Assembly (NCBI RefSeq): GCF_019049285.1
Contig: NZ_JAGMUL010000050.1
Coordinates: 41,610 to 105,609, forward strand
Reading direction: 5' to 3'
Length of the DNA: 64,000 nt
Source: Streptomyces sp. AC550_RSS872
GTDB lineage: Bacteria; Actinomycetota; Actinomycetes; Streptomycetales; Streptomycetaceae
Part shown: piece after piece, positions 8,766 through 17,192 of the stretch
Position numbering within the stretch: position 1 is the first letter of the stretch
How the letters are laid out: the number at the start of each line of letters is the position of its first letter
Translations under genes and position numbers: made by a program
Notes under the pieces: generated by a model
The model's input: the letters and a program-made list of their open reading frames with translations, nothing else
Database searches by the model: none
Told to the model about the DNA's origin: nothing

Positions 8766-9248
8766 TCACACGCTCGGCAGGGCGCCGAGCATCGCACCCG
8801 TCACCAGGACCACATACGCGCCGAACGTCACGGCGGTCGTCGCCAGGAGTGTGGCGCGCGGGGGCTGGCGGACCAGCTGGTAGGCGATGAGGCCGGGGAC
8901 GATGTAGCCGAGCGTCTGGTGGCTGAAGAGGTACGGGAACTGGTGCTGGAGCAGCAGATACAGCGCCGCCTGGATCAGTACGCCGCACATCACCACCGCC
9001 GCGAACAGCCGCTTGCCGTACAGGATCACCAGGTTCTGCATCACCCGGGTGCAGCCGTACGTCACCACGGTCACGCCGAGCACCATCGCGAACAGCCGCC
9101 AGTCCCCGACGAGCGCCAGCGCCAGCCAGCCGGGGGTGATCATGCCGCCGGGTGAGAGGTTCGTGGTGAGGTAGCAGATCAGGGAGAAGAACAGGCCGAG
9201 CGCGATGCCGATCGCGGCCATGTCGGGGCTGAGGTCGACAGGGGTCAC
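8766..9248 (-). CDS. pgsC: PgsC/CapC-like poly-gamma-glutamate biosynthesis membrane protein
   Basis: The 160-residue protein has about five membrane helices and matches PgsC/CapC in length and pattern (usually about 150 residues): an N-terminal AIGIALGLFFSLICYLTTN, the conserved LSPGGMITPGWLAL loop and VTYGCTRVMQNLVILYGKRL. It is the membrane partner of the amide ligase PgsB in synthesis of poly-gamma-glutamate or a similar polymer. The GTG start overlaps the pgsB stop by 4 bp (GTGA), so translation should be coupled. No pgsA/capA or capE-like gene follows; the next gene is convergent. Confidence 0.9.
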   Translation of the reverse strand: MTPVDLSPDMAAIGIALGLFFSLICYLTTNLSPGGMITPGWLALALVGDWRLFAMVLGVTVVTYGCTRVMQNLVILYGKRLFAAVVMCGVLIQAALYLLLQHQFPYLFSHQTLGYIVPGLIAYQLVRQPPRATLLATTAVTFGAYVVLVTGAMLGALPSV

Positions 9249-10489
9249 TGGTCGTTGTCTCCGGGGTCGGTGCTGCGGGTGCGCTGGGCGGGGATGACGG
9301 TGGCGGCGTCGGCCGGGGGCAGTTGGGCGAGGCGCTTCAGCAGGTGTTCGCCCTGCCCGTGGATGTTGCCGACGGCGACCAGGGAGGAGTCCGGGCCGAG
9401 GGCGGCGAGCAGGTCGGCGGTGAGCGCGTCGGCGTCACGGTCGTCACCGCCGAGGTCGATGACGCGTCCGGCCCAGTCGGAGGGGATGCCGTCGCGGGCG
9501 CTCTTGGTGGGGTGGCCGATCAGGAACACGGTGTCGGGGGCGAGGTCGGGGACGATCTGGCCCATCTGGCCGTTGCGTTCGACGCGGTCGGGGCGGCAGT
9601 TGATCACGACGTTGAGCGGGCGGTGGATGGCGCCGAGGCCGAGGAGCTGGTTGACGTTCATCAGCGTCGACTCGGGGTCGTTGGCCGCGAAGACGTTGGC
9701 GAAGCGCAGCCTGCCGCCCTGCGGCGTGCGGTACTTCTCCACCGACAGCACTCCCGGGTCCGGCGGGGCGTCGTACATGCCCTGTAGGGCCGTCTTCCGG
9801 TCGACGCCCAGGAGTTCGGCGACGGCGAGCGCGATGGCGACGTTCTCCTTGAAGGTGAACCAGGAGAATCCGCGCAGCTCCTCGTCGGTGACGGTCTCGG
9901 GGTCGGCGTAGATCAGCTCGCAGTTCCGGGCGGCGGCCTCCTTCTGGAGGATGCCGAAGCGCTCCTTCTCGGCGGTGACGCAGATGCCGCCGACGGGCAT
10001 GGACCGGCACAGCGAGCGGGCCACGTCGTCGAGGGTCGGCCCCATCTCAGCCAGATGGTCCTCCCGTACGTTGCACAGCACGCCGATCGTGGAGCGGATC
10101 AGCTTGGTCTGGTTGACCTCCTGGAGGGCCGGCATGACCGCCATGCACTCGATGACGAGGGCGTCGGGCCGGTAGACGGCGGCGCGGCGCACGATGCCGA
10201 TCTGCTCGACGACGTTGGCGATGCCGAACTTGCGGTATACGGGCTCCTCGGTGGCGTCGGGGTGGATGAAGCGGGCGGCCGTACCGGTGGTCTTGGCGAC
10301 GGTCGTGAGGCCGCCGCCGCGCAGGGCGCCCGCGCACAGCCGGGTGATGGAGGACTTGCCGCGGATGCCGTTGACCAGCACCCGCTGGGGGATGGCGTGG
10401 AGGTTGGCGTAGTGCCGACGCTGTTCGACGATTCCGGCGATCAACAGGCCGACGGAGCCTATGAGGTAGACGCTGAAGAGGAAGAGCAT
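9245..10489 (-). CDS. pgsB: PgsB/CapB-like poly-gamma-glutamate synthase (ATP-dependent amide ligase)
   Basis: The 414-residue protein has an N-terminal membrane anchor (residues 1-20) and a Mur-ligase-like ATP site, GIRGKSS at 41-47. Family segments follow: VIECMAVMPALQEVNQ, CNVREDHLAEMGPT, FANVFAANDPEST and NCRPDRVERNGQM. PgsB adds glutamate through gamma-amide bonds using ATP. The ATG at 10489 was chosen because the larger open frame upstream lies inside the sensor gene and lacks similarity to PgsB. It starts 31 bp before the end of the sensor gene and overlaps pgsC by 4 bp, so the three genes form one operon. Confidence 0.93.
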   Translation of the reverse strand: MLFLFSVYLIGSVGLLIAGIVEQRRHYANLHAIPQRVLVNGIRGKSSITRLCAGALRGGGLTTVAKTTGTAARFIHPDATEEPVYRKFGIANVVEQIGIVRRAAVYRPDALVIECMAVMPALQEVNQTKLIRSTIGVLCNVREDHLAEMGPTLDDVARSLCRSMPVGGICVTAEKERFGILQKEAAARNCELIYADPETVTDEELRGFSWFTFKENVAIALAVAELLGVDRKTALQGMYDAPPDPGVLSVEKYRTPQGGRLRFANVFAANDPESTLMNVNQLLGLGAIHRPLNVVINCRPDRVERNGQMGQIVPDLAPDTVFLIGHPTKSARDGIPSDWAGRVIDLGGDDRDADALTADLLAALGPDSSLVAVGNIHGQGEHLLKRLAQLPPADAATVIPAQRTRSTDPGDNDQ

Positions 10490-12531
10490 GACCTTGCTTC
10501 TCGGTGTGCTTCTCGGGGTGCTTCTCGGGGTGACGCGGCCAGTTGCTGGCGGACGAGTTCGAGGCTGCGGGCCACGGAGCCGACCTCGTCGTGGTGGACG
10601 GGGAAGATGACGGCGGTGCGGTCGCCGGCCGCGAGTGCCGACGCCGAGCGGTCGAGGGCGCGCAGCGGGCGCAGCACGGTCAGTTCCAGCCAGCCGAGGC
10701 CGAGCGCGGCGGCGGCGAGGGCGAGAAGGGCGGCGAGTTCGGCGTGCCGCTCGGCCTCGTAGCCGGCGAGGCGCAGCCAGGACAGCGGCTTGTGGGTGAC
10801 GACGCGCCAGCGCAGACCGTCGACCGCCGTGGCGCCCTTGACCTGGGCGGTGGCGGCGAGCGTGTGCCCGCCGGGCGACGGCATGGAACTGAACGCGACG
10901 AAGCCCTGGTTGGAGGCGATGATCCGGCCGCTCGCGTCGGCCAGCCAGGACCGCCCGAGCCCAGAGCGGGTGAGAACCTGGTTGAAGGCGTCCGGCGTCA
11001 GCTCGCAAACCAGCTTGCGGGTGCCGTCCCCGACGGGCACGACGGCCGCCGCCACCGGCACCCTGCCGCTGCGGTTGAGCTGGACCACCCCGGACGTGCC
11101 CGGCTTCACCGAGGCCAGGGCGGCCTTGCGGTCGACGTCCAGCGGGGTGTCGCCGGAGTGGGCGAGGATCTCGCCGTCGCGGTCGACGAGGTAGAGCGAG
11201 CTCCAGGTGTCGTGCCCGGGCAGCTCGTCGTCGAGCACCTCACCGACGCCGCCCCGGGTGCCGTCCGCGAGCCGGGCGATGGAGGACAGGTCGGCAACGG
11301 TCTCGCCGAGGGTGCGGCGGACGCGGTCGGCGGCGGCCTGGGTGCGGTACTGCTGGTCCCGGGCGGCCTGGTCGGGGACGTGGTCGCCGCTTCGGGCGTA
11401 GGTGACGAGGGGAAGGGCGACGGCCCAGGCGGCGACGAGTGCGGCGCAGCACACGACGACGGCCCGCAGCCCGCCCCGCCGCTTCCGAGGCCGCAACTCA
11501 CCTGATCCATTGAGGAGTTGAAGTCGGAGCGACTCCAGCACCCTTGCGATCCGCCGCGCCTCACCTCGCGCGGCCCGCACGGCGACCGGGCGCCCGAGGT
11601 CCCCCCGGGCGATGCGCCGCGCCTCCTGGTGCAGCCCGAGCAACGGCCGCTGGACGTAGCGCACCAGCAGCCAGGTGACGAGGAGCCCGACGGCCAGCAG
11701 CGCCCCGGCCGCGGCGAGCCCGGTGCGCCGGTCGTCCGCGACGGCGGTCCCGGCGGGCACGGGCACGACCGTCGCCACGGTCAGCCCCAGATCCCGTACG
11801 TGCTCGCCGCCCGGCACCTCGGCCCGGCCGACGGCGAAGTACCGGCCGCCCTCACGCCGTACGTCGAGGTTCCAGTCCTGTACGGCCGCCCGCAGCCCGG
11901 TGTCGCCGGCCTGCGGCCCGGACGCCGCGACGGTACGTCCGTTCGCGTCGGTGACGTAGGTGGTACGGCCGCCCTGCTGGGCGGGCAGCCGGAGCGCCCC
12001 GGAGGAGACCACCAACCACTCCGTGCCGTCGCCCCCTTCGAGCCGGGCGTACGACACCAGCCGGGGCGCGCCCGCGGCACCGACGACCAGCCGGGGCTTC
12101 AGGCCCTCGGTGTCGTCCAGGGGCACCTTCTCCCCCCGGGCGGCGAGCAGCTTGCCCGAGCCCGCGTCCACGACGGCGAGCCCGCGCCACTTGTCGTAGG
12201 CGCCGGCGAGCGAGTCCAGCACGGCCTTCGGGGACTTCTGTCCGCCCTGGCCGAGCAGGGAGACGGCATCGCTCAGATCAGCCGAGTTCTGTTCCAGGGA
12301 AGCGCCCAGAGAACGGGCGGAATCGGCGGCGATGTCTCCCTGGGAATCAATGATCGCCCGGGAAACGGCACGGTCGTGAGAGTTCCCAACAGTGAACAAG
12401 GCCAGACCGGAAACGACGACCAGCAAGGTCAGCAGAACCGCGATGGGCGGTCGGACACCACCGAGCAACGGCATATCGGCACGCCTTCGCCGCAGAAAAC
12501 GCGGGGTGTGAGCAGGCCTGATCGCCTGCAT
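10459..12531 (-). CDS. Duplicated Cache-like/HAMP transmembrane sensor linked to pgsBC
   Basis: The 690-residue protein has four membrane helices in two similar halves. Half 1: helix near 28-48, extracytoplasmic Cache-like domain, helix near 272-291 and HAMP near 292-345 (RPLLGLHQEARRIARGDLG). Half 2: helix near 356-377, a second extracytoplasmic domain (SSLYLVDRDGEILAHSG, LADASGRIIASNQGF), helix near 600-618 and HAMP near 620-672 (RPLRALDRSASALAAGD). No kinase, cyclase or methyl-accepting domain follows; the C-terminus is Ser/Arg-rich. The ATG has AGGAG 7 bases upstream. Its position, overlapping pgsB, suggests that it controls or scaffolds polymer synthesis, possibly in place of PgsA. That role is inferred. 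Confidence 0.85.
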   Translation of the reverse strand: MQAIRPAHTPRFLRRRRADMPLLGGVRPPIAVLLTLLVVVSGLALFTVGNSHDRAVSRAIIDSQGDIAADSARSLGASLEQNSADLSDAVSLLGQGGQKSPKAVLDSLAGAYDKWRGLAVVDAGSGKLLAARGEKVPLDDTEGLKPRLVVGAAGAPRLVSYARLEGGDGTEWLVVSSGALRLPAQQGGRTTYVTDANGRTVAASGPQAGDTGLRAAVQDWNLDVRREGGRYFAVGRAEVPGGEHVRDLGLTVATVVPVPAGTAVADDRRTGLAAAGALLAVGLLVTWLLVRYVQRPLLGLHQEARRIARGDLGRPVAVRAARGEARRIARVLESLRLQLLNGSGELRPRKRRGGLRAVVVCCAALVAAWAVALPLVTYARSGDHVPDQAARDQQYRTQAAADRVRRTLGETVADLSSIARLADGTRGGVGEVLDDELPGHDTWSSLYLVDRDGEILAHSGDTPLDVDRKAALASVKPGTSGVVQLNRSGRVPVAAAVVPVGDGTRKLVCELTPDAFNQVLTRSGLGRSWLADASGRIIASNQGFVAFSSMPSPGGHTLAATAQVKGATAVDGLRWRVVTHKPLSWLRLAGYEAERHAELAALLALAAAALGLGWLELTVLRPLRALDRSASALAAGDRTAVIFPVHHDEVGSVARSLELVRQQLAASPREAPREAHREARSCSSSSASTS

Positions 12532-12689
12532 GAGATCACTCCTGAGCTGAGAGAACAGGGGGCAGGTTCACCTCCCGAGAGGGGAGGAGAAACAGCCAGG
12601 TTCATCAACAACCGCAAATTAATGGAGCATTCATCTCGTGATCCAGCCCACACGAATCAAGCGGAACCTGCGCCTACGCTCGGCTCATC

Positions 12690-13643
12690 ATGCAAGTGAT
12701 GGACGATTCCCCAAGTCGCGCTCCGCGAAGCCGACGCGCCCTCCTGATCGCCCTCGCCCTGGGCACGGCGGCGGCCGTACCGACGACGTACGCCCTGCTC
12801 TCGCCGGATACCGACCCGGCCTCCCCCACACCCCCGAAGCTCCACCTCACCCACCAACTGGCCGCGTACGTCGAGGACTTCCCCACCCATGACGGCTACC
12901 GCGTCCCCACGCGGGCCGAGCGCACGGCCGTGGCCACTGCCGTGACGGAGACACTGCGCGGCGACTTGAAGGCGGCCGGACGACGTCTGCGGAACGTCAA
13001 CTACCGCCTGAGGACGACCCACTTGGCCGACTCCGACCGCAAGGTGGCGGAAATCGCCGAGCCGAAAGCCACGGGCCGGGGCTGGGGCAGGGTGTACGTC
13101 GACCTGAGCGAGCCCGTCCGCTGGATGGTCCAGGTCCCCCACCCCCGCTCCGACCTGCACACGGAACTGATCGGCGCCGACCTGTTCGCCCGGGTGCCCG
13201 GCGGCGTCCTGGTCCTGGCGGGCGCACCCCGCGACGCCGCGCGGGGCCGGACGGCCGACATGGCCCATCGCAGCCGTACGGTTTTCAACGCGGTGTGCGA
13301 CGTCCTGGTCGACCGCCGCATCCCCGCCCTCCAGGTGCACGGCTTCGCCGACGCCAGCTCCCCCGGCCACGACGTGGTGCTCTCGACGGGCCCCGCCGGA
13401 CGCACACCGACGGCGAGCGCGGCTGCCGACAGACTCGCGGCGGAGGGCTTCAGGGTCTGCCGCGCCTGGTCCCGCGACTGCGGTCAACTGGAGGGCAGGA
13501 CCAACGTCCAGGCCGGTGCGGCGGCCGACCTGGACGTGGATTTCCTGCACGTGGAGAACAGCCACGCCCTGCGCGAGGACCCGGGCGCGCGGGCCCGGCT
13601 GGTCACGGCGCTCAGCGAGGTCGCGCGGCGCTGGTCGCGGTGA
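12690..13643 (+). CDS. Exported or membrane-anchored hydrolase-like protein divergent from the pgsBC operon
   Basis: The 317-residue protein has a basic N-terminus and a hydrophobic segment (RRALLIALALGTAAAVPTTY), so it is exported or anchored. Conserved-looking clusters are VPHPRSDLHTELIGADLF, VLVLAGAPRDA, TADMAHRSRTVFNAV, LQVHGFAD, GRTNVQAG and FLHVENS. Such spaced His/Asp/Glu motifs resemble zinc-dependent amidohydrolases of the N-formylglutamate amidohydrolase / PGA-hydrolase superfamily, but no single family is certain. It is transcribed away from the pgsBC operon over a 158-bp shared control region, so polymer trimming or release is an attractive but unproven role. An alternative start is ATG 12699. 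Confidence 0.7.
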   Translation: MQVMDDSPSRAPRSRRALLIALALGTAAAVPTTYALLSPDTDPASPTPPKLHLTHQLAAYVEDFPTHDGYRVPTRAERTAVATAVTETLRGDLKAAGRRLRNVNYRLRTTHLADSDRKVAEIAEPKATGRGWGRVYVDLSEPVRWMVQVPHPRSDLHTELIGADLFARVPGGVLVLAGAPRDAARGRTADMAHRSRTVFNAVCDVLVDRRIPALQVHGFADASSPGHDVVLSTGPAGRTPTASAAADRLAAEGFRVCRAWSRDCGQLEGRTNVQAGAAADLDVDFLHVENSHALREDPGARARLVTALSEVARRWSR

Positions 13644-13674
13644 CCGGCAGCACCTGGCGGGACCGGCCCGGCGG

Positions 13675-13965
13675 TCAGCCCAGCTGGGACAGGCCCTTCT
13701 GTACGTCCTCCAGGTTCATCACCGGCGTGTAGGACACGGTGGCGTTGCCCTCCCGGAAGAGCGGCTCGGTGATCACCGGAATCTGCGCCGTGTCCTCCAG
13801 GTCGAAGACCAGGAAGGCCGTGCGCTCACCTTCGTCCGGGAGGAAGTAGGCGGCCTCCGGGTGGACCCGGTCGACGATGTCCTGGATCAGTCCGCCCATC
13901 TTTCCGCTGCTGATGAGCTGGTTCCCCTTCTCCGTGTCGAAGTGGGCCTTGAGCAGTACACGCAT
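13675..13965 (-). CDS. Small conserved hypothetical protein
   Basis: The 96-residue protein starts MRVLLKAHFDTEKG. The start at 13965 is preceded by a GGGG-type ribosome site; the in-frame ATG at 13983 is less likely. The sequence predicts a small alpha/beta fold of ferredoxin-like type (FLVFDLEDTAQIPVITEPLF), as seen in stand-alone dimeric barrel proteins. No catalytic motif is recognised and it lies alone. Confidence 0.75.
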   Translation of the reverse strand: MRVLLKAHFDTEKGNQLISSGKMGGLIQDIVDRVHPEAAYFLPDEGERTAFLVFDLEDTAQIPVITEPLFREGNATVSYTPVMNLEDVQKGLSQLG

Positions 13966-14138
13966 CGCAATCCCCTTCTTCACCCGAGTTCACAACCTCA
14001 CCTCCAGCGTATGACCGCTATACCCCTTTCGCCCGGGTGCCGCTTCCCTGGGAGCAGCCGAGCGGCCTCACGAGGGCGTTTTCGGGGTGATGCGGGTGAG
14101 GGGCACCCAGCGGGCGGGGCGCCCCTCACCCCGGGCCA

Positions 14139-14591
14139 TCAGGTCTGCTCGACGATGCGGATCGTGCGGATGCCGGTGCCCCGATAGCGGGTCGGCGTCC
14201 TGGTCAGGACAGGCCGCCCGCGCGGCCACTCGACCGTCGGCAGGGCGAGGTGCAGCACATGGGCACCGCTCCAGTCGGCCTCGCCCTTGCCGTCCCGCTC
14301 CTCGTCCCCGGCCGCCGCCGTCCGCAGGCGTTTACCGACCGCGGCGGCCGCCGCGAAGTCGAGCCCTTCGATGTCGACCGACGGCAAGGCACCGAGGTGC
14401 TCCGCCACCCCCGCCCGCTCACGCTCGGCGACGGCCAGACTGAGCGCCGGAATGCAGACCCGCAGCGCAGGGTTCTTCTCGGCCTCCACCACGAGCCGGG
14501 AGGCCATACTGTTCCCCGCGCCGAGCGCCAGGGCCGCTGTGTCGTCGAAGATGACGGCACGCGGCAACGGATACCGCTCCTGGTCCGTCAC
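14139..14591 (-). CDS. PIN-like putative toxin of a toxin-antitoxin pair
   Basis: The 150-residue protein has a PIN-like outline: an initial strand with acidic residues (AVIFDDTAALALG), a helical middle (SLAVAERERAGVAEHLGALP), then GAHVLHLALP and RGRPVLTRTPTRY, where typical PIN nucleases read DAHLVATA and a second strand. Not all the usual acidic residues are obvious, so activity is uncertain. The GTG start overlaps the antitoxin stop by 4 bp (GTGA). Family knowledge suggests an RNase toxin neutralised by the upstream ribbon-helix-helix protein. Confidence 0.75.
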   Translation of the reverse strand: MTDQERYPLPRAVIFDDTAALALGAGNSMASRLVVEAEKNPALRVCIPALSLAVAERERAGVAEHLGALPSVDIEGLDFAAAAAVGKRLRTAAAGDEERDGKGEADWSGAHVLHLALPTVEWPRGRPVLTRTPTRYRGTGIRTIRIVEQT

Positions 14592-14854
14592 TGAACCTCC
14601 CCGATGCGTCCGGCCTCCAGATCGGCCCACAGCTTCTCGCCGGCCTTCTCGTCCTCCTCCGTGTACGGACGCCCGAGGAAATGCTCTTCGACGTATGCCT
14701 TCGTCTCCTCGTATCGCTTGCGCAGCTCTTCCTTGGTCGGCGTGGCCCCCGCCAGCTCCGCCACGAAGTCCCGCATGCTCATCCCGCGCTCACGGGCGAG
14801 CTCCTGGAGGCGGTCTCGGACGGCGGGATCGACCTTGATCGTGGTGTCAGGCAT
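14588..14854 (-). CDS. Ribbon-helix-helix antitoxin
   Basis: The 88-residue protein starts MPDTTIKVDPAVRDRLQELA, a classic RHH DNA-binding N-terminus (strand, helix RDRLQELARERG, helix MRDFVAELAG). An acidic helical tail (KRYEETKAYVEEHFLG, EDEKAGEKLWADLEAG) would wrap the toxin. The ATG at 14854 is used; a longer frame begins at 14914 but runs through the palindromic operator. It is the first gene of a coupled antitoxin-toxin operon. Confidence 0.88.
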   Translation of the reverse strand: MPDTTIKVDPAVRDRLQELARERGMSMRDFVAELAGATPTKEELRKRYEETKAYVEEHFLGRPYTEEDEKAGEKLWADLEAGRIGEVQ

Positions 14855-14861
14855 GAGAAGA

Positions 14862-14878
14862 GTATACCGGCGGTATAC
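14862..14878. promoter_or_regulatory. Palindromic operator of the RHH antitoxin
   Basis: GTATACC-GGC-GGTATAC is a perfect 7-bp dyad ending 8 bp before the antitoxin start codon, and its TATAC content stands out in this GC-rich DNA. Position and symmetry fit autoregulation by the ribbon-helix-helix dimer. It may also overlap the -10 region of a nearly leaderless promoter. Confidence 0.7.
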
Positions 14879-14968
14879 CACCTCAGGGCGTTCGAGTGTG
14901 ACAGTCATCACCACTCCGTTTCTTCGATGGAACCGGCGACACGCGAGTGCGGACCGGGAGTCGTGCGC

Positions 14969-15691
14969 CTACGCGGGCACCGCGCGCCCCTTCAGCAGCA
15001 CCCGGGCCAGCCCTCCACCTCTCCGGAGGACCTCCCGCCAGGCGAAGGCACCCGTCCGCCGGAACTCGACTTCAACAGCCGTAACAGGCAAGGACGTTGG
15101 GACTGCGGGGCGCCCACGCAACAGGCATGCCTCGATATGCGCGGACGCCGAGTGCACCGGCCCCGGCCAGCCGTACGCCAGCGCCGCCCGCACCTGGGAA
15201 CTACTGCGCCCCCGCTCCCACCACTCCTCGACGAGCGGCGCGAGCCGCAGCGCCTCGGCGCCGTCGAGGGTGAGCCGGGGGTCGATGTTCCTGAGCGAGA
15301 TGAGCAAGTGCGCGGCACGCACGGTCCACCTGCTCGGCGCGTGCCGGTCCCCGACTTTTTCGAATTCACCCATTGGTGGCTCGGCTTCGTACGGAGCGTC
15401 GAACACCTCGTAAACGACGGACAGTTGCCTCGCCGCCCCGCCCTCGCCACCGTCGCGCACCACCCGCCGCAGATACCGCCGTTCCTCCAGTTCACGCAGG
15501 GCGGCGACGACCCGCGACCGCCCCTCGACGCAGGGCGCGGTGAGCGCGCGGAGGGTGACGCGGGTGTGGATCGGGAGGGCCAACAGGTACGCCAGTACGC
15601 TCAGCGCGGGCCAGGAGATGCTCCGGTCGCGGAGAAGAGCGGCGGACAGGCCTGAAAAGACGCGCGCAGGCGTCGTACGATGAGAACGCAT
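14969..15691 (-). CDS. Winged-helix regulator-like protein
   Basis: The 240-residue protein has an N-terminal helix-turn-helix/winged-helix region at about residues 20-90 (SWPALSVLAYLLALP, VTLRALTAPCVEGRSRVVAALRELEERRYLRRVV). Its C-terminal half contains IDPRLTLDGAEALRLAPLVE and a second helix set before a region rich in Arg/Val. The layout matches the gene at 62952-63845 (RVDPRLILSAQETARLAPAVA), so the two are distant paralogues. Proteins of this type are common in Streptomyces accessory regions; the target is unknown. Confidence 0.75.
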   Translation of the reverse strand: MRSHRTTPARVFSGLSAALLRDRSISWPALSVLAYLLALPIHTRVTLRALTAPCVEGRSRVVAALRELEERRYLRRVVRDGGEGGAARQLSVVYEVFDAPYEAEPPMGEFEKVGDRHAPSRWTVRAAHLLISLRNIDPRLTLDGAEALRLAPLVEEWWERGRSSSQVRAALAYGWPGPVHSASAHIEACLLRGRPAVPTSLPVTAVEVEFRRTGAFAWREVLRRGGGLARVLLKGRAVPA

Positions 15692-15834
15692 CCGGAGGTC
15701 TCAGCTCCTGGGTGTCGAGCCCCCGGGTGTTGGCGCACCGCGGGGGCATTTCGTTTGTTGGCGTGACTCTAAGGCCACGCAGAGCGACGATTGCAAGTCG
15801 AAACCGCCTTTTCCCAGGCGGAAGTTCGCGTTCT

Positions 15835-16230
15835 TCACTCCTGCGAGTGAAGGGCGGTGCAGAGCAGACGCGTGTGGACGAGGCGGTCGGGGGTCGTGGG
15901 GCGGTAGCGCCAACTCAAAGGCCAGGTCAGACCGTCGAGCGCGGGTACCGGGATGTACGAGACACGGCTCGGACCGGCGGTGAAGCGGGTGACGCTGTCG
16001 GGCCAGGCGCGGTGGGACGTACTGCCGACGGCCACGAGGAAATAGACCCCGCGCCGGCCCGTCGCCGTCTCGACGATCGGACCCGGATCACCGCCGGTCA
16101 TCCGCGCCAGCCAGTCGGCGACGTCCCGCCCTTCCTCACCGTCGACTCTGATCGCGTCGAACTGGACGCCTGCCTTGCGGAGTTGGACGCCGGATTCCGG
16201 GAGCCAGGTCAGCTCACTTTGCGTATTCAC
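15835..16230 (-). CDS. Conserved hypothetical protein
   Basis: From a GTG at 16230 the product has 131 residues (VNTQSELTWLPESGVQLRKA...). The frame stays open to an ATG at 16356, but that would overlap the divergent XRE gene and looks non-coding, so the shorter form is preferred. The central part (RRGVYFLVAVGSTSHRAWP) and the Trp/Arg-rich C-terminus look like a folded domain, but no family is recognised. It is divergent from the WhiJ-like XRE/DUF397 pair. Confidence 0.6.
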   Translation of the reverse strand: MNTQSELTWLPESGVQLRKAGVQFDAIRVDGEEGRDVADWLARMTGGDPGPIVETATGRRGVYFLVAVGSTSHRAWPDSVTRFTAGPSRVSYIPVPALDGLTWPLSWRYRPTTPDRLVHTRLLCTALHSQE

Positions 16231-16321
16231 AGGGACAGTGTCTGCACACGGAGCTAGCGTGATCCATGACTCTGAGTCGCCGGTCGACCACGGTTGGACA
16301 CCGGGGTCCGCGAGTTGTGAC

Positions 16322-16341
16322 CGGTTGAGTTCGGTTGAGTT
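16322..16341. repeat. Tandem 10-bp direct repeat before the XRE gene
   Basis: CGGTTGAGTT occurs twice head to tail (16322-16331, 16332-16341), exactly one helical turn apart and directly before the ribosome site GGAGGTG of the XRE gene. It is a candidate operator for autoregulation or for repression of the divergent gene. Confidence 0.45.
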
Positions 16342-16355
16342 CGGAGGTGACCGCA

Positions 16356-17192
16356 ATGGCGCGGGCGGAGAACAAGACGGAGGCAGGCGGTACGGCCCAT
16401 TTGGTCGCCGCGTTGGCTAAAGCGTTGCGGGCGCAACAGGGGCTGTCGCAGGAGCAGTTGGGCAAGAGGCTTGGGTACACGGCCGCGGCCGTCAGCGCGA
16501 TGGAGACGTGTGCGCAGCCCGCGAGCGATCAGATGCTGGTGGGGTTGGAGGCGGAGATCGGGGGCGGGCTGGGTGTCTTCGAGAAGGCGCGCAAGTGGAT
16601 GCTGCTGGAGAAGTACCCGGCTCGGTTCCGTGGGTTCTCGGAGATCGAGTCCGGGGCGATCACACTGTGCTCGTACGAGACGCTGGTCGTCGACGGTCTG
16701 TTCCAGACCGAGGACTACGCGCGGGCGCTGATCGGCGGCGGCTATCCACCCGTGTCAGAGCAGAGGCGTGAGGAACTGGTGGAGGCCCGGCTGGCCCGCC
16801 GGGCGCTCTTCGACCGGGACCCGGCCCCGCACATCGAGCTGATCCTCGAAGAGAGCGTGCTGCGGAGGCCGTTCGGCAGCTGGGAGATCCTGCGCGGGCA
16901 GCTGCGCTCGCTCGCCGAGGACGCCCAGCGGGAGAACGTCGTCGTGCAGGTGCTGCCCCTGGACCGTGGGCTGCGCGGAACGTACGCGGGCGCTCGCGGC
17001 CCCATGAAGCTCGTGGAGACCAAGGACCACGAGCACGTCGTCTACATGGAGATCGAGGACCAGGCCATTCTGGTCAGCGACCCGGCGGAGGTGTCCCATC
17101 TCGCGCACCGCTATGCGAGGATCCGTTCACAGGCCCTGAGTCCCGACGAATCACTGGCCTTCATCGAGCGGTTGGCAGGAGAGGAACGATGA
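16356..17192 (+). CDS. XRE-family regulator with DUF5753 domain (WhiJ-like)
   Basis: The 278-residue protein has an N-terminal XRE helix-turn-helix (LRAQQGLSQEQLGKRLGYTAAAVSAME). The DUF5753 domain follows from about residue 90 (SYETLVVDGLFQTEDYARALI, IELILEESVLRRPFG, VVQVLPLDRG). Such proteins form WhiJ-like modules that affect development and antibiotic production in Streptomyces, with a small DUF397 partner. The ATG has GGAGGTG seven bases upstream. The stop overlaps the DUF397 start by 4 bp (ATGA). Confidence 0.93.
   Translation: MARAENKTEAGGTAHLVAALAKALRAQQGLSQEQLGKRLGYTAAAVSAMETCAQPASDQMLVGLEAEIGGGLGVFEKARKWMLLEKYPARFRGFSEIESGAITLCSYETLVVDGLFQTEDYARALIGGGYPPVSEQRREELVEARLARRALFDRDPAPHIELILEESVLRRPFGSWEILRGQLRSLAEDAQRENVVVQVLPLDRGLRGTYAGARGPMKLVETKDHEHVVYMEIEDQAILVSDPAEVSHLAHRYARIRSQALSPDESLAFIERLAGEER

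Noticed and set aside
10459..12531. Histidine kinase or chemoreceptor
   Set aside because: After the second HAMP region the protein ends within about 25 residues; no HisKA, ATPase or methyl-accepting domain is present.
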